Assembly: GCF_021389935.1 (NCBI RefSeq)
Contig: NZ_CP089979.1
Span: 3,019,001 to 3,083,000 of the forward strand
DNA from: Fulvivirga ligni
GTDB lineage: Bacteria; Bacteroidota; Bacteroidia; Cytophagales; Cyclobacteriaceae
Reading direction: 5' to 3'
DNA length: 64,000 bases
A program made the position numbers and the translations under genes. Below, one piece after another: positions 51,766 to 61,066 of the stretch (the first letter of the stretch is position 1; each line of letters begins with the position of its first letter). The notes beneath the pieces are model-generated. The model saw only the letters and a list, made by a program, of their open reading frames with translations. It had not been told where the DNA came from and did no database searches.

Positions 51766-54700
51766 TGCAGTAGCCTTTGCTATGCTGTTTTTACCATTTT
51801 TATCTCATGGTCAAGATATTGAGCCCAAAAGATGCAAATGGGTTAAAATTGCCAATCAGCCTTTCGTTTTAGATACTCTATCCATCACTCCGAATTCCAT
51901 TGAGCTTTCGGTAGATACAGCATTAGTAAAACCTGTTTATAATTTTAGTACCGGAGAGCTGGAGCTGCAAACTACTGAGAATATTGATTCAGTGCAGGTG
52001 TGCTATTCTGTACTGCCATTTAATTTAGCTCAGAAATACTATCACCGTAGCCTGGATGTATATGACTCTAATGCTGTATTCAAAGATCCGGTGAAAGAGG
52101 AAAGTCTACTGCAGCGCGATCAATTATTTGCAACAGAAGGCATTAATAAAAGCGGGAGCATAAGTAGGGGGATTTCGTTTGGCAATAATCAGAACGTTTT
52201 TGTCAACTCTACACTTAACTTAAATTTAGATGGTAAGCTCACCGATGATCTGAATATCAGAGCGGCAATTACAGATCAGAATGTGCCTTTTCAACCCGAG
52301 GGCAACACGCAGCAGCTTCAGGATTTTGATAATGTATTCATTCAGGTCTATAATGATAAGTTCTCTCTTACCGGAGGTGATGTGGTACTTAAAAGCCGAC
52401 CTTCTTACTTTTTAAAATACTATAAAAATGTACAGGGTGGCCTGGCAGAATTAAATTATAATGTAGGCAATTCAGAGATATCAAATACGTTAGGAATTTC
52501 GGTGGCTAAGGGAAAGTTTGCATCTGTACAAATTACACCCAAGGAAGGTATTCAGGGCCCCTACAGGGTGCCTGGAGTTTCAGGGCAGGGCTTTATCATC
52601 ATACTGGCTAATTCTGAGAAAGTGTTTCTAGATGGTAAACAGCTGGTTAGAGGTTATAATAATGACTACACCATCGATTATAACAGCGCTGAGATTACTT
52701 TCACTAATAATATTCTGATTACCCAATTCTCACGCATCAGGGTAGATTATGAATATTCTGATCAGAACTACAGCCGTACTATTACTACAGCCAGTCACTA
52801 TCAGAAAAGTGGTAAGCTGAGTCTGTTTGCCAATGTATACAGTGAAAAAGATAATAGAGACAGACCTTTGCTGGTTGACCTGTCAAATGAGGACAAGCTA
52901 CTCCTAAGTGAGGTTGGAGATGATGTGAATGCAGCGGTAATTTCTGGAGTTGATAGTGTTGGCTATAATGCTGATCAGGTTCTGTATGCCCAGAAAGATA
53001 CAGTGGATAACGATGGACTTACCCAACAGATTTATTTATATAGTAATAGTGCTCAGAATGCTTTTTACCAGGTTACATTTAGTGATGTAGGCTTGGGTAA
53101 TGGTAATTATGTATTAGAAACTACCACTGCTAATGGCCGAGTATATGCCTGGGTTTCACCTGAAAATGGGCAACCACAAGGGCAGTACGAACCAGTGCAG
53201 CAAATACCAACGCCTACTAAAAAGCAAATGGCAAATGTGGGGGCGGAGTACGCAGTTTCAAAGCATGAGACAGTGTATGTAGAAACAGCTTTTTCCGATC
53301 AGGACCTTAACCTATATTCTGATGTTGACAATGAAGACAATACTGGTTTTGCTATAAAAACAGGCTTACACTCAGAAAAAAGGAAAATCAGCTTTATGAA
53401 GGATTATCTCTTTGAAAGTCATTTATCCTTTGAATATGATGATCAAAATTTTGCCCCAATAGATCGATTTAGGTATATAGAGTATGACAGAGACTGGGGT
53501 TATAACCCTAATATCCAAACAGATACTTATAGTGATTACATCTCAACAATATCTTTGGGTGTGAGGAAAAATGCTGATAATGGCTTGAATTACGAAGCTG
53601 TTCATAGGAAGAGAGGTCTACAAGTTGATGGTTTCCAACAAACTGCTCGTTTGGATAAGCAAATTGGAAATTTTCAGCTGCGAAGTGATCTGTTTTTAAT
53701 GGATAGTGATCAGGACTCATTAGATATAACCTGGCAACGATTCAATGGCGATTTGTCTTACAAAACAAAGTGGTTAATTCCTGGGTATCAGTATAGTATA
53801 GACCATAACCTGGTGAATTACTCAGCTGCAGACTCATTAGTGAGCACAGCCATGTATTATGATGCACATACCTTTTATGTAAGAAGTGTAGCCGATAAGA
53901 AGTTGCAGTTTCTGGCTCAGCATAGTTATAGAACAGATAAAAATGTTCTGACAGGAAAATTAGAAGATTTCACCACTTCTAATACTAGTCGTTTTACGGT
54001 GAGCAGGGATTTTGAAAATCATCATCTCTCGGTTCTTTTTACCTACAGAGAGCTGGAGTATGCTGAAACAGATCAGCTAGAAGAAACTGTTTCAGGTCGT
54101 CTGGATTTGCAGAACAATCTCTTCAAGAGGCATGTTGTTTCTAACCTCACTTATACCATTGCCAATAGCCAGGAGCCAAGAAAGGAGTTTGTTTACATAA
54201 AAGTACCAACAGGAGAGGGTATTTACACTTGGAGAGACCTGAATAACGATGGCATAAAGGATCTGGATGAATTTTTTGAAGCCATTAATCAAGATGAAAA
54301 GAACTATGTGCGAATTTTCACACCTACCAATGAGTTTATTACAGCCTTCCAGAATACGCTGACGTATAGAATTAACCTTCAAATGCCGAGGACATGGAAA
54401 AAGGAGGGAGGCATAAAAGAGTTGCTCAGTCGGTTTTCAAATAATACCTCCTGGGTAGCAGATGTAAAGACTACAGATGAGTCTTTAGATAGTCGGTTAC
54501 TAGGGTTTGTGAAAGAAGTGCCTGAAAATGATGTGATTGCAGAAAAAAATGTGCTACGATCCACTGTGTTTTATAACAGAGCCAGTGTGAAGTATGGTGC
54601 CGATTTTAGTTATTTCAGTGCTGATCAAAAGCAGCTATTGACAGGTGGCTTTCAAGGGAGAAATATCGATGAATATACTTTAAATGGAAGGGTGAATTTT

Positions 54701-55192
54701 TCCAGGCAATATAACCTGAGGGTTCAGGTGATAAAGGGAGATAAGCTTATCACTTCAGACTTTCTGGATGGCCGAAACTACAACATTGCTTCCAGAGGTA
54801 TCAATCCGGAATTAGCCTGGCAGCCTAGAGGCAATTTTAGGTTTTCTGTTCAGTACAATTACCAGGAAAAGAGAAATACATTCAGTGCGGAAAGCAGTGA
54901 AAGTGCCTTTATTAAAGAAGGCGGTATGGATTTTAAGTTTAATAAAGCAACCAATAGAACTTTTAGTGCTCAGTTTAGGTGGGTACAGATAGATTTTACC
55001 GGAGAGGAAAATTCACCCATCGGCTATGATATGCTCAATGCTTTGAAACCTGGCAGAAACCTGACCTGGAATATCAACTGGCAGCAGAAGATAGCTTCTG
55101 GATTGCAGTTGAATATCAGTTATAATGGGCGTAAATCAGAAGATACTGATATTGTGCACGTAGGTAGAGTGCAAATAAGTGCACTCTTTTAA
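51755..55192 (+). CDS. Large secreted outer-membrane beta-rich protein
   Basis: 1145 aa from ATG 51755, which opens directly with a signal peptide (VAFAMLFLPFLSHGQ). Longer in-frame reading from 51677 would lie in the kinase gene. The mature protein is rich in short alternating strands and Asn/Tyr/Asp turns; GISRGISFGNNQNVFVNSTLNLNL and AITDQNVPFQPEG, FLKYYKNVQGGLAELNY recall Bacteroidota surface barrel proteins related to gliding/secretion component SprA, though it is much shorter. The C-terminal last strand is VGRVQISALF. Outer membrane location is probable; function unknown. Its stop shares bases with the convergent ABC gene. Confidence 0.6.
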   Translation: MKASAVAFAMLFLPFLSHGQDIEPKRCKWVKIANQPFVLDTLSITPNSIELSVDTALVKPVYNFSTGELELQTTENIDSVQVCYSVLPFNLAQKYYHRSLDVYDSNAVFKDPVKEESLLQRDQLFATEGINKSGSISRGISFGNNQNVFVNSTLNLNLDGKLTDDLNIRAAITDQNVPFQPEGNTQQLQDFDNVFIQVYNDKFSLTGGDVVLKSRPSYFLKYYKNVQGGLAELNYNVGNSEISNTLGISVAKGKFASVQITPKEGIQGPYRVPGVSGQGFIIILANSEKVFLDGKQLVRGYNNDYTIDYNSAEITFTNNILITQFSRIRVDYEYSDQNYSRTITTASHYQKSGKLSLFANVYSEKDNRDRPLLVDLSNEDKLLLSEVGDDVNAAVISGVDSVGYNADQVLYAQKDTVDNDGLTQQIYLYSNSAQNAFYQVTFSDVGLGNGNYVLETTTANGRVYAWVSPENGQPQGQYEPVQQIPTPTKKQMANVGAEYAVSKHETVYVETAFSDQDLNLYSDVDNEDNTGFAIKTGLHSEKRKISFMKDYLFESHLSFEYDDQNFAPIDRFRYIEYDRDWGYNPNIQTDTYSDYISTISLGVRKNADNGLNYEAVHRKRGLQVDGFQQTARLDKQIGNFQLRSDLFLMDSDQDSLDITWQRFNGDLSYKTKWLIPGYQYSIDHNLVNYSAADSLVSTAMYYDAHTFYVRSVADKKLQFLAQHSYRTDKNVLTGKLEDFTTSNTSRFTVSRDFENHHLSVLFTYRELEYAETDQLEETVSGRLDLQNNLFKRHVVSNLTYTIANSQEPRKEFVYIKVPTGEGIYTWRDLNNDGIKDLDEFFEAINQDEKNYVRIFTPTNEFITAFQNTLTYRINLQMPRTWKKEGGIKELLSRFSNNTSWVADVKTTDESLDSRLLGFVKEVPENDVIAEKNVLRSTVFYNRASVKYGADFSYFSADQKQLLTGGFQGRNIDEYTLNGRVNFSRQYNLRVQVIKGDKLITSDFLDGRNYNIASRGINPELAWQPRGNFRFSVQYNYQEKRNTFSAESSESAFIKEGGMDFKFNKATNRTFSAQFRWVQIDFTGEENSPIGYDMLNALKPGRNLTWNINWQQKIASGLQLNISYNGRKSEDTDIVHVGRVQISALF

Positions 55193-55941
55193 CGTTCTGC
55201 TTTCAGCTTACTCATCACCTTGTTAGCAAATACGAAATCATCAAATTCCTTCACATTGGAATACATGATATCATTCTTATTGCCTTCCCAGAGCTTGTGC
55301 CCTTTGTATAAGAACATAATCTTCTCTCCAATACCAAGTACCGAATTCATATCGTGAGTTACCACTACGGTAGTGATATTAGATTCCTCGGTGATTTCTA
55401 AAATAAGGTCATCTATAAGGATGGATGTTTGTGGATCAAGGCCTGAGTTAGGTTCATCACAAAATAGATAGCTGGAGTCGTTTACAATAGCCCTGGCTAT
55501 ACCTACACGCTTTTGCATACCACCACTTATTTCAGATGGCATCTTACCATTCTGGCCTTCCAATCCCACTCTTTCAAGCGCGAAATTTACACGATCGATC
55601 TTTTCACCACGAGGCATCTTAGTCAAAACATCCAGTGGAAACATCACATTTTGCTCTACCGTTTTAGAGTCGAATAACGCTCCACCCTGGAAAAGCATGC
55701 CTATTTCACGTCTGATTTCTGTTTTTGTATCTCGGTCAGCGTTGGTAAACTCTTTGTCATCATAAAAAACATGACCTTCATCAGGAGCCACCAGGCCTAC
55801 GATAGTTTTTAAAAGCACACTTTTTCCTGTACCACTGGAGCCAATGATCAAATTAGGTTTTCCCCTCTCAAATACACCACTTATGCCTTTGAGTATCTCC
55901 TTATCTCCAAATGACTTTCTTATATTTTCTATTCTGATCAT
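55189..55941 (-). CDS. MlaF-like lipid ABC transporter ATPase
   Basis: 250 aa. Walker A GSSGTGKSVLLK (about 36-47), signature SGGMQKRVGIARAI (about 140-153), Walker B YLFCDEPNSGLDP, and H-loop VVTHD. This matches the MlaF/Ttg2A class that moves phospholipids between membranes. It begins 1 base after the permease gene, with no MlaD-type gene visible downstream, where a convergent surface protein gene ends. Confidence 0.9.
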   Translation of the reverse strand: MIRIENIRKSFGDKEILKGISGVFERGKPNLIIGSSGTGKSVLLKTIVGLVAPDEGHVFYDDKEFTNADRDTKTEIRREIGMLFQGGALFDSKTVEQNVMFPLDVLTKMPRGEKIDRVNFALERVGLEGQNGKMPSEISGGMQKRVGIARAIVNDSSYLFCDEPNSGLDPQTSILIDDLILEITEESNITTVVVTHDMNSVLGIGEKIMFLYKGHKLWEGNKNDIMYSNVKEFDDFVFANKVMSKLKAER

Positions 55942-55942
55942 A

Positions 55943-56671
55943 TTACAATAATAATTGAGCTAATAGATAATCGGCCAGAAGTATAGCTATAACACTTTGG
56001 GTTACAGCAGCAGTACTGGCTTGTCCTACCTCTACAGCTCCTCCCGTAGTAAAATAGCCCTTGAATGCTGATATGGAGGATACTAAAAATGCAAATGCAA
56101 ATGATTTTATTAAGGCAAAGGTTACTGTGTATTCGTTAAAATCGAATCTTATTCCCTGAATGTATTCTGTTGGTGTAATTACATTGGTAAGTACTCCTGC
56201 CAGGTAGCCACCTACTATGGCCAATAAGCCTGCAATAATTACAAGCATGGGGTACATAAGCACTGAGGCTGTAATTTTAGGTAATACCAGGTAAGAAGCA
56301 GAATTAATTCCCATTACTTCAAGGGCATCTATCTGCTCAGAAATACGCATAGTTCCTAATCCACTGGCCATACTTGACCCTACTTTACCCGCGTAGATAA
56401 CACCGATAATGGTAGGAGCCAATTCCAATATGGTCATGTCTCTTACTACAAGAGCTATTACATAGTCTGGTATTAAAGGACTTACCAGGTTATAAGCCGT
56501 TTGAATAGTAGTTACAGCACCAATGAAAAAAGCTACCAGAGCCACCAGAAAGACAGAGTTAATGCCTATACTGATACACTCCTCCATAGTGAGTTTGAAA
56601 TATGTTCTAAACGTTTCTCTGTTTACGAAAAGTGAGCCTAAAAAAATAAAATACCTGCCTAGTGTTTCCAT
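55943..56671 (-). CDS. MlaE-like lipid ABC transporter permease
   Basis: 242 aa using ATG 56671; a longer frame to 56884 would overlap the divergent SDR gene and adds no typical MlaE part. The family start METLGRYFIFLGSLF is used. Helices with VALVAFFIGAVTTIQTAY, MASGLGTMRISEQIDALEVMGINS and PRIT-type PKITASVLMYPMLV are the MlaE/PqiA permease core. Inner-membrane partner of the MlaF ATPase. Confidence 0.9.
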   Translation of the reverse strand: METLGRYFIFLGSLFVNRETFRTYFKLTMEECISIGINSVFLVALVAFFIGAVTTIQTAYNLVSPLIPDYVIALVVRDMTILELAPTIIGVIYAGKVGSSMASGLGTMRISEQIDALEVMGINSASYLVLPKITASVLMYPMLVIIAGLLAIVGGYLAGVLTNVITPTEYIQGIRFDFNEYTVTFALIKSFAFAFLVSSISAFKGYFTTGGAVEVGQASTAAVTQSVIAILLADYLLAQLLL

Positions 56672-56748
56672 TAAATATGATAAATTCTCGCCATCAAGGT
56701 GTTTAAATTTTATACCTTTAAGCGTCAATGCCGAAAAGATACTAATAT

Positions 56749-56762
56749 TATCATTAATGATA
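56749..56762. promoter_or_regulatory. Perfect 14-base palindrome between divergent genes
   Basis: TATCATTAATGATA lies in the intergenic region between the MlaE gene and the SDR gene. It is a candidate operator serving one or both divergent promoters; regulator unknown. Confidence 0.35.
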
Positions 56763-56810
56763 TGGCTTTGAAAATGTTTTGGTAAAAATAAGTAAAGATT
56801 TAGAAGTAGT

Positions 56811-57515
56811 ATGAGCAAAACAGCAATAATCACAGGTGGGACCAAGGGAATAGGCAAATCGCTGGTGAAATTATTTTCTTCCAAAGGCTTTAATATAGGC
56901 GTTTGTTCCAGAAATCTGGAAGAGCTTCACAGTCTAAAAGATGAGATTACCGAAGCCTATGGCAATGAGGTATTTGTGATGAGAGCAGACTTATCAGAGC
57001 GTACAGAGGTAGAGTACTTTGTTAAATATATCAAAGAGCATACTAAAGAAGTAGACGTGCTGGTGAATAATGCAGGTCTTTATATTCCTGGTCAGGTTCA
57101 TAATGAAAAGGATGGTGCGCTCGAAGAGATGATTAATACTAACCTTTACAGTGCATATCATCTAACCAGAGGTTTCATTGGTGATATGAAAAAGAGAAAG
57201 AAAGGGCATGTGTTTAATATGTGTTCTACAGCTTCTATCATGCCTTATGTAAATGGAGGTTCATATTGCATATCTAAATATGCTATGCTAGGTATGACCA
57301 AGGTTTTGCGTGAAGAAATGAAGGAGTTTGGAGTGAGAGTAACAGCCGTAATGCCTGGCGCAACACTTACTGCCAGCTGGGAAGGTACTGATTTGCCAGA
57401 ATCACGCTTCATGGATCCGGATGATGTAGCTGATGCCGTTTGGAACGCCTATGAGATGTCTGACAGAACGGTTATCGAAGAGATTCTGATGAGACCGCAA
57501 CTTGGTGATCTTTAA
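56811..57515 (+). CDS. Short-chain dehydrogenase/reductase
   Basis: 234 aa. Cofactor motif GGTKGIGK (about 8-15), NNAG (about 86-89), active-site Ser and YCISK (Tyr/Lys) near 145-152. SAIMPYVNGGSY-like segment is intact. Classical SDR; substrate not deducible. Divergent from mlaE. Confidence 0.9.
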   Translation: MSKTAIITGGTKGIGKSLVKLFSSKGFNIGVCSRNLEELHSLKDEITEAYGNEVFVMRADLSERTEVEYFVKYIKEHTKEVDVLVNNAGLYIPGQVHNEKDGALEEMINTNLYSAYHLTRGFIGDMKKRKKGHVFNMCSTASIMPYVNGGSYCISKYAMLGMTKVLREEMKEFGVRVTAVMPGATLTASWEGTDLPESRFMDPDDVADAVWNAYEMSDRTVIEEILMRPQLGDL

Positions 57516-57560
57516 CAGAATTATAATTAAAGCTGGCCATTAATATCTATACATATCCGC

Positions 57561-57568
57561 TAACTTTG
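57561..57568 (+). promoter_or_regulatory. -7 box of ispG
   Basis: TAACTTTG matches TAnnTTTG exactly, 20 bases before ATG 57588. A TTTG box 19 bases upstream is missing, so only the -7 half is supported. Confidence 0.45.
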
Positions 57569-57587
57569 CGGGTAGAATTTTGAGCAT

Positions 57588-59576
57588 ATGTTAGATTCGA
57601 CATTTATAAAAACTAAGAAATATTGTAATAGTCTGGTATCCTATTCACGCAGAATTACGCGTGAGGTGAAAATTGGTGATCTACCAATGGGAGCGCATAA
57701 TCCTATTAGGGTGCAATCTATGACTACAGTAGACACCATGGACACCATGGGCAGCGTAGAGCAGGTGATAAGAATGGTCGAGGCTGGCTGTGAGTATGTG
57801 CGAATCACAGCACCTAGCATCAAAGAGGCTCAAAATCTGGAAAATATTAAAAAAGAGCTAAGAAGCAGAGGCTACTCTGTTCCGCTTATTGCTGATATAC
57901 ACTTTACACCAAATGCGGCTGAGTTAGCGGCTCGTATTGTAGAAAAGGTGCGTGTAAACCCAGGCAATTATGCAGATAAGAAAAAGTTTGAGCAGATAGA
58001 GTATACTGACAGCTCTTATAACGCAGAGCTGGAAAGGATAAGAGAGAAATTCACTCCTTTAGTAAATATCTGTAAAGAGTATGGCACTGCCATGAGAATT
58101 GGTACTAACCACGGTTCTCTTTCTGATAGGATCATGAGCCGCTATGGTGATACGCCATACGGTATGGTAGAGTCAGCTCTGGAGTTTTTGCGTATATGTG
58201 ATGATCTTAATTATCATGACATTGTACTATCTATGAAAGCCAGCAATACGCAGGTGATGGTAGAGGCTTACAGGCTGTTAGTGAATAAGTTAGGAGAAGA
58301 AGGGTTGCAGCCATATCCGTTACACTTAGGGGTTACTGAAGCTGGTGAAGGTGAAGACGGCAGAATTAAAAGTGCGGTAGGTATAGGCTTACTTCTGGAA
58401 GATGGGCTGGGTGACACGGTAAGAGTGTCTTTAACCGAAGAGCCAGAAGCCGAGGCCCCAGTGGCACAGGTGATGGTAGACCGTTACCAGGACAGGCAGC
58501 CACATAGTGCTATTCCTGAGGTAGATGAGAATCCAATTGATCCTTTTCAATATAGCAGAAGAAGCACTGAAGAGGTGATTAATATAGGTGGGCAGAACGT
58601 GCCAAGGGTAATTGCTGACCTTAGTGCAGTTTCTATAGATGATTATAAAGACCTCAAGGCTATCGGACATTTTTACTTGCCGGAACCGGATAAATGGAGA
58701 ATGAACGATCTGGGCGCTGATTATATTTACTCAGGCAGCAATGCTATTCCTTTCATGCTACCTAACGGATTAAAGGAAATTCTGGATTTTGAAACCTGGA
58801 AGAGTGTAAGTGGAGATGTGAATAAGGTGCCTCTTTATAAAGTGTCTGAATACGTTGACACGACTGATCGTCATACAAGTATTAATTTCGTAGAAGTAAC
58901 TATTGATGACTTAACTGCTTCGTTTACAGAGCTACTAACTACAGATTCATCGGTAGTGTTAATTCTAAAAACTGAAAATAAGCATGGCCTTGCAGAGCAA
59001 AGAAGGGCTATTTTTAAGTTGATAGAGCAAAATGTAAAGACTCCGGTAATTCTAAAAAGGAGTTATGGAGAATTAACTGAAGATCAACTTCAGATCTATT
59101 CAGCTACAGATATTGGAGGCCTATTGGTTGACGGGCTGGGAGATGGTGCTATGCTTGGCATGGATAAGTTATCAGATCAGTCGGAAAAAACAGCTCAGTT
59201 GGAGTTAGTAGAAAGGTATAATAATATTGCCTTTGGTATTTTACAGGCGGCCAGAACCCGTATGACTAAAACGGAGTATATCTCATGTCCATCATGCGGT
59301 AGAACGCTTTTCGATTTGCAGGAAACCACCGCCATGATCAGAAAGAGAACTGATCATTTGAAAGGTGTGAAAATCGGTATTATGGGCTGTATTGTAAACG
59401 GACCTGGAGAGATGGCTGATGCTGATTACGGTTATGTGGGTTCAGGAAAAGGTAAGATTACCCTTTACCGAGGCCAAGAGGTGGTAAAGAGAGCTGTGCC
59501 TTCAGAAAATGCTGTGGATGAATTGATTGAAATTATCCGTGAAGATGGGAACTGGATTGAGAAAGAACAGGGTTAA
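57588..59576 (+). CDS. ispG: 4-hydroxy-3-methylbut-2-enyl-diphosphate synthase, long form
   Basis: 662 aa, the long three-domain IspG found in Bacteroidota, Chlamydiae and plants. The N-terminal TIM barrel has PIRVQSMTTVDTMDT, PLIADIHFTP, VRVNPGNY. A large insert at about 290-540 separates it from the iron-sulfur domain with CPSCGRTLFDLQ and GCIVNGPGEMADADYG. It converts MEcPP to HMBPP, the penultimate step of the MEP isoprenoid pathway, in the cytoplasm. Confidence 0.95.
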   Translation: MLDSTFIKTKKYCNSLVSYSRRITREVKIGDLPMGAHNPIRVQSMTTVDTMDTMGSVEQVIRMVEAGCEYVRITAPSIKEAQNLENIKKELRSRGYSVPLIADIHFTPNAAELAARIVEKVRVNPGNYADKKKFEQIEYTDSSYNAELERIREKFTPLVNICKEYGTAMRIGTNHGSLSDRIMSRYGDTPYGMVESALEFLRICDDLNYHDIVLSMKASNTQVMVEAYRLLVNKLGEEGLQPYPLHLGVTEAGEGEDGRIKSAVGIGLLLEDGLGDTVRVSLTEEPEAEAPVAQVMVDRYQDRQPHSAIPEVDENPIDPFQYSRRSTEEVINIGGQNVPRVIADLSAVSIDDYKDLKAIGHFYLPEPDKWRMNDLGADYIYSGSNAIPFMLPNGLKEILDFETWKSVSGDVNKVPLYKVSEYVDTTDRHTSINFVEVTIDDLTASFTELLTTDSSVVLILKTENKHGLAEQRRAIFKLIEQNVKTPVILKRSYGELTEDQLQIYSATDIGGLLVDGLGDGAMLGMDKLSDQSEKTAQLELVERYNNIAFGILQAARTRMTKTEYISCPSCGRTLFDLQETTAMIRKRTDHLKGVKIGIMGCIVNGPGEMADADYGYVGSGKGKITLYRGQEVVKRAVPSENAVDELIEIIREDGNWIEKEQG

Positions 59577-59586
59577 TGCCTAAATA

Positions 59587-59802
59587 ATGAATAACATGAC
59601 AACAGAATCTAACGATAAGAGGAGCCGAAATACATTTAAAGAGTATTTCCAACTAGGAGAGGTGTTTGGTTATTTTTTTAGAGGAAAAGACCCCAACAGG
59701 CCTAGAAGTTTCAGCCTTAGAATGATGCATGGAATCAACAAAATATCTTTGTTAATCTTTCTTATAGCCCTCATAATACTGATATCACGCCATATTTTTT
59801 AA
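59587..59802 (+). CDS. Small single-helix membrane protein
   Basis: 71 aa. A polar N-terminal half contains FKEYFQLGEVFGYFFRGKDPNRPRSFSLRMMHGINK and the C-terminus is one membrane helix (ISLLIFLIALIILISRHIF). It looks like a Bacteroidota-specific small family (perhaps DUF6728). Function unknown; 10 bases after ispG and 3 bases before the next gene. Confidence 0.65.
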   Translation: MNNMTTESNDKRSRNTFKEYFQLGEVFGYFFRGKDPNRPRSFSLRMMHGINKISLLIFLIALIILISRHIF

Positions 59803-59805
59803 AAA

Positions 59806-60162
59806 ATGAATATAGAATGGTTCCGTGATTATTGTATATCCTTGAAAGGCGTTACTGAAGAGTTTCCTTTCGGTGAAGAAACTTTGGTTTTCAAGGTAAT
59901 GGGTAAAATGTTTGCGTTAACAGATGTGGACCTATTTACAAGCGTGAACCTAAAGTGCGACCCGGAAAAGGCGGTGCAGCTTCGAGAGCAGCATGCAGCC
60001 ATTCAGCCGGGCTATCATATGAATAAAAATCATTGGAATACTGTGCTCATGGATGGCACGCTTTCTGATAAGTTTGTGAAAGAACTGATCAATGATTCAT
60101 ATACGCTGGTTGTAAGCGGGTTAACTAAAAAACTGAAAGGCGAACTTGAAAAGTTGCCTTAA
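59806..60162 (+). CDS. MmcQ/YjbR family protein
   Basis: 118 aa, complete. LKGVTEEFPFGEETLVFKVMGKMFAL, CDPEKAVQLREQHAAIQPGYHMNKNHWNTV and LINDSYTLVVSGL follow the YjbR fold, a double-wing DNA-binding-like domain. The molecular role is unknown. Likely one transcript with the small membrane protein gene. Confidence 0.88.
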   Translation: MNIEWFRDYCISLKGVTEEFPFGEETLVFKVMGKMFALTDVDLFTSVNLKCDPEKAVQLREQHAAIQPGYHMNKNHWNTVLMDGTLSDKFVKELINDSYTLVVSGLTKKLKGELEKLP

Positions 60163-60177
60163 TTATATTCATTAATC

Positions 60178-60196
60178 AGTAATTTTGTAAATTACT
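60178..60196. repeat. AT-rich hairpin after the YjbR gene
   Basis: AGTAATTT (60178-60185) pairs with AAATTACT (60189-60196) across TGT. It has little GC and no direct T tract; a terminator role is weak. Confidence 0.3.
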
Positions 60197-60295
60197 TTAA
60201 GTTACGATTTTTTAAAACTACCTTAGAAGTTTGATAAGACGTATGCGAAGTGAGCTAAAAAAGCGTTAAACTGACCTGGTCACTTTATTGTTTGC

Positions 60296-61066
60296 ATGGT
60301 AAAAATCTATCACCTCATCATAGGTTTATTTCTTTTCTGTTGTATACAGGGCTGCACTGAGCGAGCTATATGCCCCGCTTACCAAAGCGCGTTTATATAT
60401 GACGAAGAGGCATTACAAAGACGTTTCAGTTACTTTGAAGAGGATTCTACACCCAAAATTTTAGAGGCAGATAAGGATAAATTCCTGGTGATAAAGCCTA
60501 TGTCATACCGCAAGAAGATGCGTAGTATGCGTACGGTACCTATGGTGGACGTTTACCCTGTTAAAGAAGATTCTCTGGAGTATAATGATGAATTTTACCT
60601 GGCCGAAAGAGATGGCTATGATTCTACAGCAGTAATTTCGGTAGACACACTGGCCGCGCTGACTCCTTTAGATATTGCCTATAAGATATCGATCAAGAAG
60701 GAGACTTTTAATACTGAACAAGAGCTCTACTTATATTATCTGAAAGATTATATAGTTTATCCAGACACTCGTTTGCAGATGGAAGGCAGTGCTGAAATGC
60801 AGGGTGGTAAAAAGAAAAAAGAAGGCTTCTTTAAGAGACTGTTTGGTAAGAAAAAGAACAAATCTGATAGCAGCCAATTTGATGTAGAGACCTCCGCTAC
60901 TGAGCTGGATGATAGTGGTAAGAAGAAGAAAGGCGGCTTCTTTAAAAACCTGTTTAAGAAGAAAAATAAAGAGGGTACGCCATCCGAGGGTGTGAAAGAA
61001 GATGAAGGGGTGGAAGAAGATGAGGACCTTGAGCCTGAGATAGGTATAGATGAGGGCGAATTCTAA
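60296..61066 (+). CDS. Lipoprotein with duplicated basic motif
   Basis: 256 aa. Signal and lipobox FCCIQGC (Cys about 20) are followed by TERAICPAYQSAFIYDE and a soluble region. A short motif of Lys runs and aromatics, KKKEGFFKRLFGKKKNK, recurs about 40 residues later as KKKGGFFKNLFKKKNK; the tail is Glu/Asp-rich. The CPAYQSAFIYD region resembles Bacteroidota lipoproteins of unknown role. The two basic motifs may insert in the membrane or contact anionic lipids. Its stop directly touches the next start. Confidence 0.7.
   Translation: MVKIYHLIIGLFLFCCIQGCTERAICPAYQSAFIYDEEALQRRFSYFEEDSTPKILEADKDKFLVIKPMSYRKKMRSMRTVPMVDVYPVKEDSLEYNDEFYLAERDGYDSTAVISVDTLAALTPLDIAYKISIKKETFNTEQELYLYYLKDYIVYPDTRLQMEGSAEMQGGKKKKEGFFKRLFGKKKNKSDSSQFDVETSATELDDSGKKKKGGFFKNLFKKKNKEGTPSEGVKEDEGVEEDEDLEPEIGIDEGEF

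Noticed and set aside
57588-59576. Oversized IspG as a fusion or assembly error
   Set aside because: The 660-residue three-domain form is normal in Bacteroidota and plants.
60278-60291. Sigma-54-like TGGTCAC...TTGT near 60278
   Set aside because: It lies within 20 bases of the start at 60296, so transcription would begin inside the gene; it shows that single weak matches arise by chance.
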